From: Bacillus proteolyticus
GTDB taxonomy: Bacteria > Bacillota > Bacilli > Bacillales > Bacillaceae_G
DNA length: 64,000 nt
Direction of reading: 5' to 3'
NCBI RefSeq assembly: GCF_001884065.1
Contig: NZ_MACH01000156.1
Coordinates: 62,001-126,000, forward strand
Part shown: positions 62,655 through 64,000 of the stretch, piece by piece
How the letters are laid out: the number at the start of each line of letters is the position of its first letter
Position numbering within the stretch: position 1 is the first letter of the stretch
Made by a program: the position numbers and the translations under genes
Notes under the pieces: model-generated
What the model saw: only the letters and a program-made list of their open reading frames with translations
What the model was told of the DNA's origin: nothing
Database searches by the model: none

Positions 62655-63026
62655 CTACTTCGTTACTAATAAACGTTCAATATGATACTCCGCTTCTAAT
62701 TTACACATTTCATCTACATGCGCTACGTTTCTCTGTTTTAACAACTCTAATTGTTCTTCGCTCGGCTGCTCACTAATAAGCTCATTAATTTTTTCATTTA
62801 CTTTCATCGCTAATGCTTGATGGAAATCTGGATGTCCTTTCAACTCGTCATCTACTTTATTAATCCAAGTTGATTTTGTGTATAAATATTGTTTCCACTG
62901 TTCAACAAATTGCTGCATATCAAATTTTTCTTCATTCCATTCAATTTCTTTCATATATCTCTCAAAAGAAACAACAATTGATCGTGTAATCCCGACCTTC
63001 ACTCCATGTGGTAACTGTTTGTACAT
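62655..63026 (-). CDS. Small cytoplasmic protein next to slaP, possibly SlaQ
   Basis: Unanchored 123-residue helical protein. ATG at 63026 (MYKQLPHGVKVGITRSIVVS) follows GGAGGGG, and the longer frame has no such site. No signal peptide; mostly charged helices (EEQLELLKQRNVAHVDEM). Its position, convergent with slaP, and its size recall SlaQ, a small cytoplasmic protein reported to promote S-layer protein secretion with SecA2 and SlaP in B. anthracis. I cannot confirm the sequence match from memory, so no symbol is given. Confidence 0.5.
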   Translation of the reverse strand: MYKQLPHGVKVGITRSIVVSFERYMKEIEWNEEKFDMQQFVEQWKQYLYTKSTWINKVDDELKGHPDFHQALAMKVNEKINELISEQPSEEQLELLKQRNVAHVDEMCKLEAEYHIERLLVTK

Positions 63027-63215
63027 CAAATTTCCCCTCCAGCTTAAAGCTCTTCCTTCTGAATATAAAGGAATCTCAAAATTCATATACTTTTTTATAA
63101 TAGCACATTGCTAATCTAAGATGTTACTATAATGTGTAGAAAATCAATTATCAACAAACGTACAATACCTAAATATACGAATTCCAAATATAACAAACAT
63201 AGTAAAAATAATAAA

Positions 63216-63254
63216 AACTTTCACACTCTACAAAGCATTCCGTGTGAAAGTCCT
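63216..63254 (-). terminator. Terminator of the SulP gene
   Basis: CTTTCACAC / GTGTGAAAG hairpin with a T-run (TTTTTATTATTTTT) on the minus strand, just past the SulP stop. Confidence 0.8.
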
Positions 63255-63259
63255 TATTA

Positions 63260-64000
63260 TTACATGGCTTTAGTTTCTAGAAATTGTAATTTCTCTTTTT
63301 GCTCATTATTTGCCATCATCACTATCGTCTTCTCAACATGCGGATGTATATGTTCAAGTGTCACACTCGCTCCTGCTTTATCCGATTGCTCAATAAAGTT
63401 TAATAATGCCATAGCCCCTGATACATCCATATAGCGTACATCTTTCATCCGTAAAATAACTGGTGACTTCACATCTTGTAAAGAAGCGAAAATACGATCT
63501 ACTGTTAGAAATGAAAGTGGTCCCTGAATTGTATACGTCGCTTCTTTTTCTTTTATAATAGAAGCTTTACGTTCTTTACACTTCACCATGTATATAATGA
63601 AAGAAAGAATAATGCCAAACGCAACAGCAACCATTAAATCAAATTTCACTGTCACAAACATCGTTACGAGCATTACAACTACATCGCCTCTTGGTGCTAC
63701 ATGCATCTTCTTCATACTTTCCCAATCAAACATTCCAATACCAGTTAAAATTAAAATACCTGATAATACAGCGAGCGGAATATATTGTACCACTGAACCG
63801 AGTCCCATAATGAAAATGAATAAGATGACGCTATGCATGCAAGCTGAAAGTGCCGTCTTCCCCCCGCTTCTTATATTGACGATGGACCTAACAGTTGCAC
63901 CAGCTCCTGCTAATCCGCCGAACAAACCACTCGCAATATTACCAATACCTTGTCCGATTAACTCTTTATTACTTTTATGACGTGTCCCCGTCACATTATC
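63260..64000 (-). CDS. SulP-family anion transporter (partial, 3' part)
   Basis: C-terminal part of a SLC26/SulP anion carrier; the reading frame runs off the right edge, so the N-terminus is outside the window. About the last 245 residues are seen: helices with GQGIGNIASGLFGGLAGAGA and SGGKTALSACMHSVILF, then a cytoplasmic STAS domain with VILRMKDVRYMDVSGAMALL. Substrate may be sulfate, bicarbonate or another anion; no neighbouring cys genes or carbonic anhydrase are visible to decide. Confidence 0.88.
   Translation of the reverse strand, partial: DNVTGTRHKSNKELIGQGIGNIASGLFGGLAGAGATVRSIVNIRSGGKTALSACMHSVILFIFIMGLGSVVQYIPLAVLSGILILTGIGMFDWESMKKMHVAPRGDVVVMLVTMFVTVKFDLMVAVAFGIILSFIIYMVKCKERKASIIKEKEATYTIQGPLSFLTVDRIFASLQDVKSPVILRMKDVRYMDVSGAMALLNFIEQSDKAGASVTLEHIHPHVEKTIVMMANNEQKEKLQFLETKAM

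Noticed and set aside
1..64000. CRISPR arrays, tRNA or rRNA genes, prophage integrase or att sites
   Set aside because: None were recognised. The regularly spaced repeat at 13.1-13.5 kb is within a gene and has no spacers.

Overview
The window looks like a chromosomal segment of an S-layer-bearing member of the Bacillus cereus group. The evidence is low-GC Firmicute DNA with strong GGAGG ribosome sites, an EA1 (eag) S-layer gene that is nearly full length against the Bacillus anthracis protein, the csaA/csaB/secA2/slaP S-layer locus, a B. cereus type III beta-lactamase, and five copies of a short bcr1-like repeat bounded by ATAAA/TTTAT. The S-layer gene beside eag is not the B. anthracis Sap ectodomain, so a cereus or thuringiensis-type strain is more likely than B. 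anthracis itself. No rRNA, tRNA, CRISPR array or complete insertion sequence was seen.

Layout. 0-5.6 kb: a small membrane protein and a two-gene McrBC-like restriction module (MrcB_N-AAA+ motor and DUF2357 PD-(D/E)xK nuclease). 5.7-10.6 kb: a citrate/C4-acid sensing unit (kinase, regulator, TctC-type binding lipoprotein) divergent from an MHS-family transporter carrying a cre site. 10.6-14.2 kb: an accessory patch with a bcr1-like repeat, a beta-lactamase, very small genes, a secreted protein with 40-residue repeats and its decayed paralogue. 14.3-20 kb: an oppABCDF peptide importer. 20-23.6 kb: an acidic unknown protein, a broken gene, an amino-acid permease and a short-chain dehydrogenase.

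23.7-36.2 kb is a catabolic block. A proline racemase / hydroxyproline epimerase, a DAACS carboxylate/amino-acid symporter and an ornithine-cyclodeaminase-family reductase form an operon preceded by a consensus sigma-54 promoter. A PAS-AAA-Fis sigma-54 activator faces it. Next comes a gabP-gabT-gabD-DUF3870-glaH-lhgO series, the expected gene set for degrading 5-aminovalerate via glutarate and L-2-hydroxyglutarate to 2-oxoglutarate and succinate. The unit has a terminator-type leader, a cre-like site and a previously easy-to-miss 58-residue Cys-rich gene.

36.3-42.6 kb: housekeeping and small genes (DUF2639, RNA methyltransferase-like, SLH-amidase, M42 peptidase, MazG-like, enoyl-CoA hydratase) plus a frameshifted secreted-protein gene. 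42.8-64 kb: cell-surface assembly. An O-antigen-ligase-like membrane protein and two MBOAT/SGNH acetyltransferase pairs (patA1B1, patA2B2) probably build and decorate the secondary cell-wall polysaccharide. CsaA and CsaB export and pyruvylate it. SecA2 and SlaP export the S-layer proteins EA1 and a Sap-position paralogue, whose SLH domains bind the pyruvylated polymer. A partial SulP transporter is cut by the right edge.

The most unusual signals not explained by gene content are an abrupt amino-to-keto switch in wobble bases near the 3' ends of several transcript-terminal genes, the compensated-frameshift paralogue at 12.7 kb, related hairpins in front of three units of the glutarate cluster, and a perfect cre match far upstream of eag.
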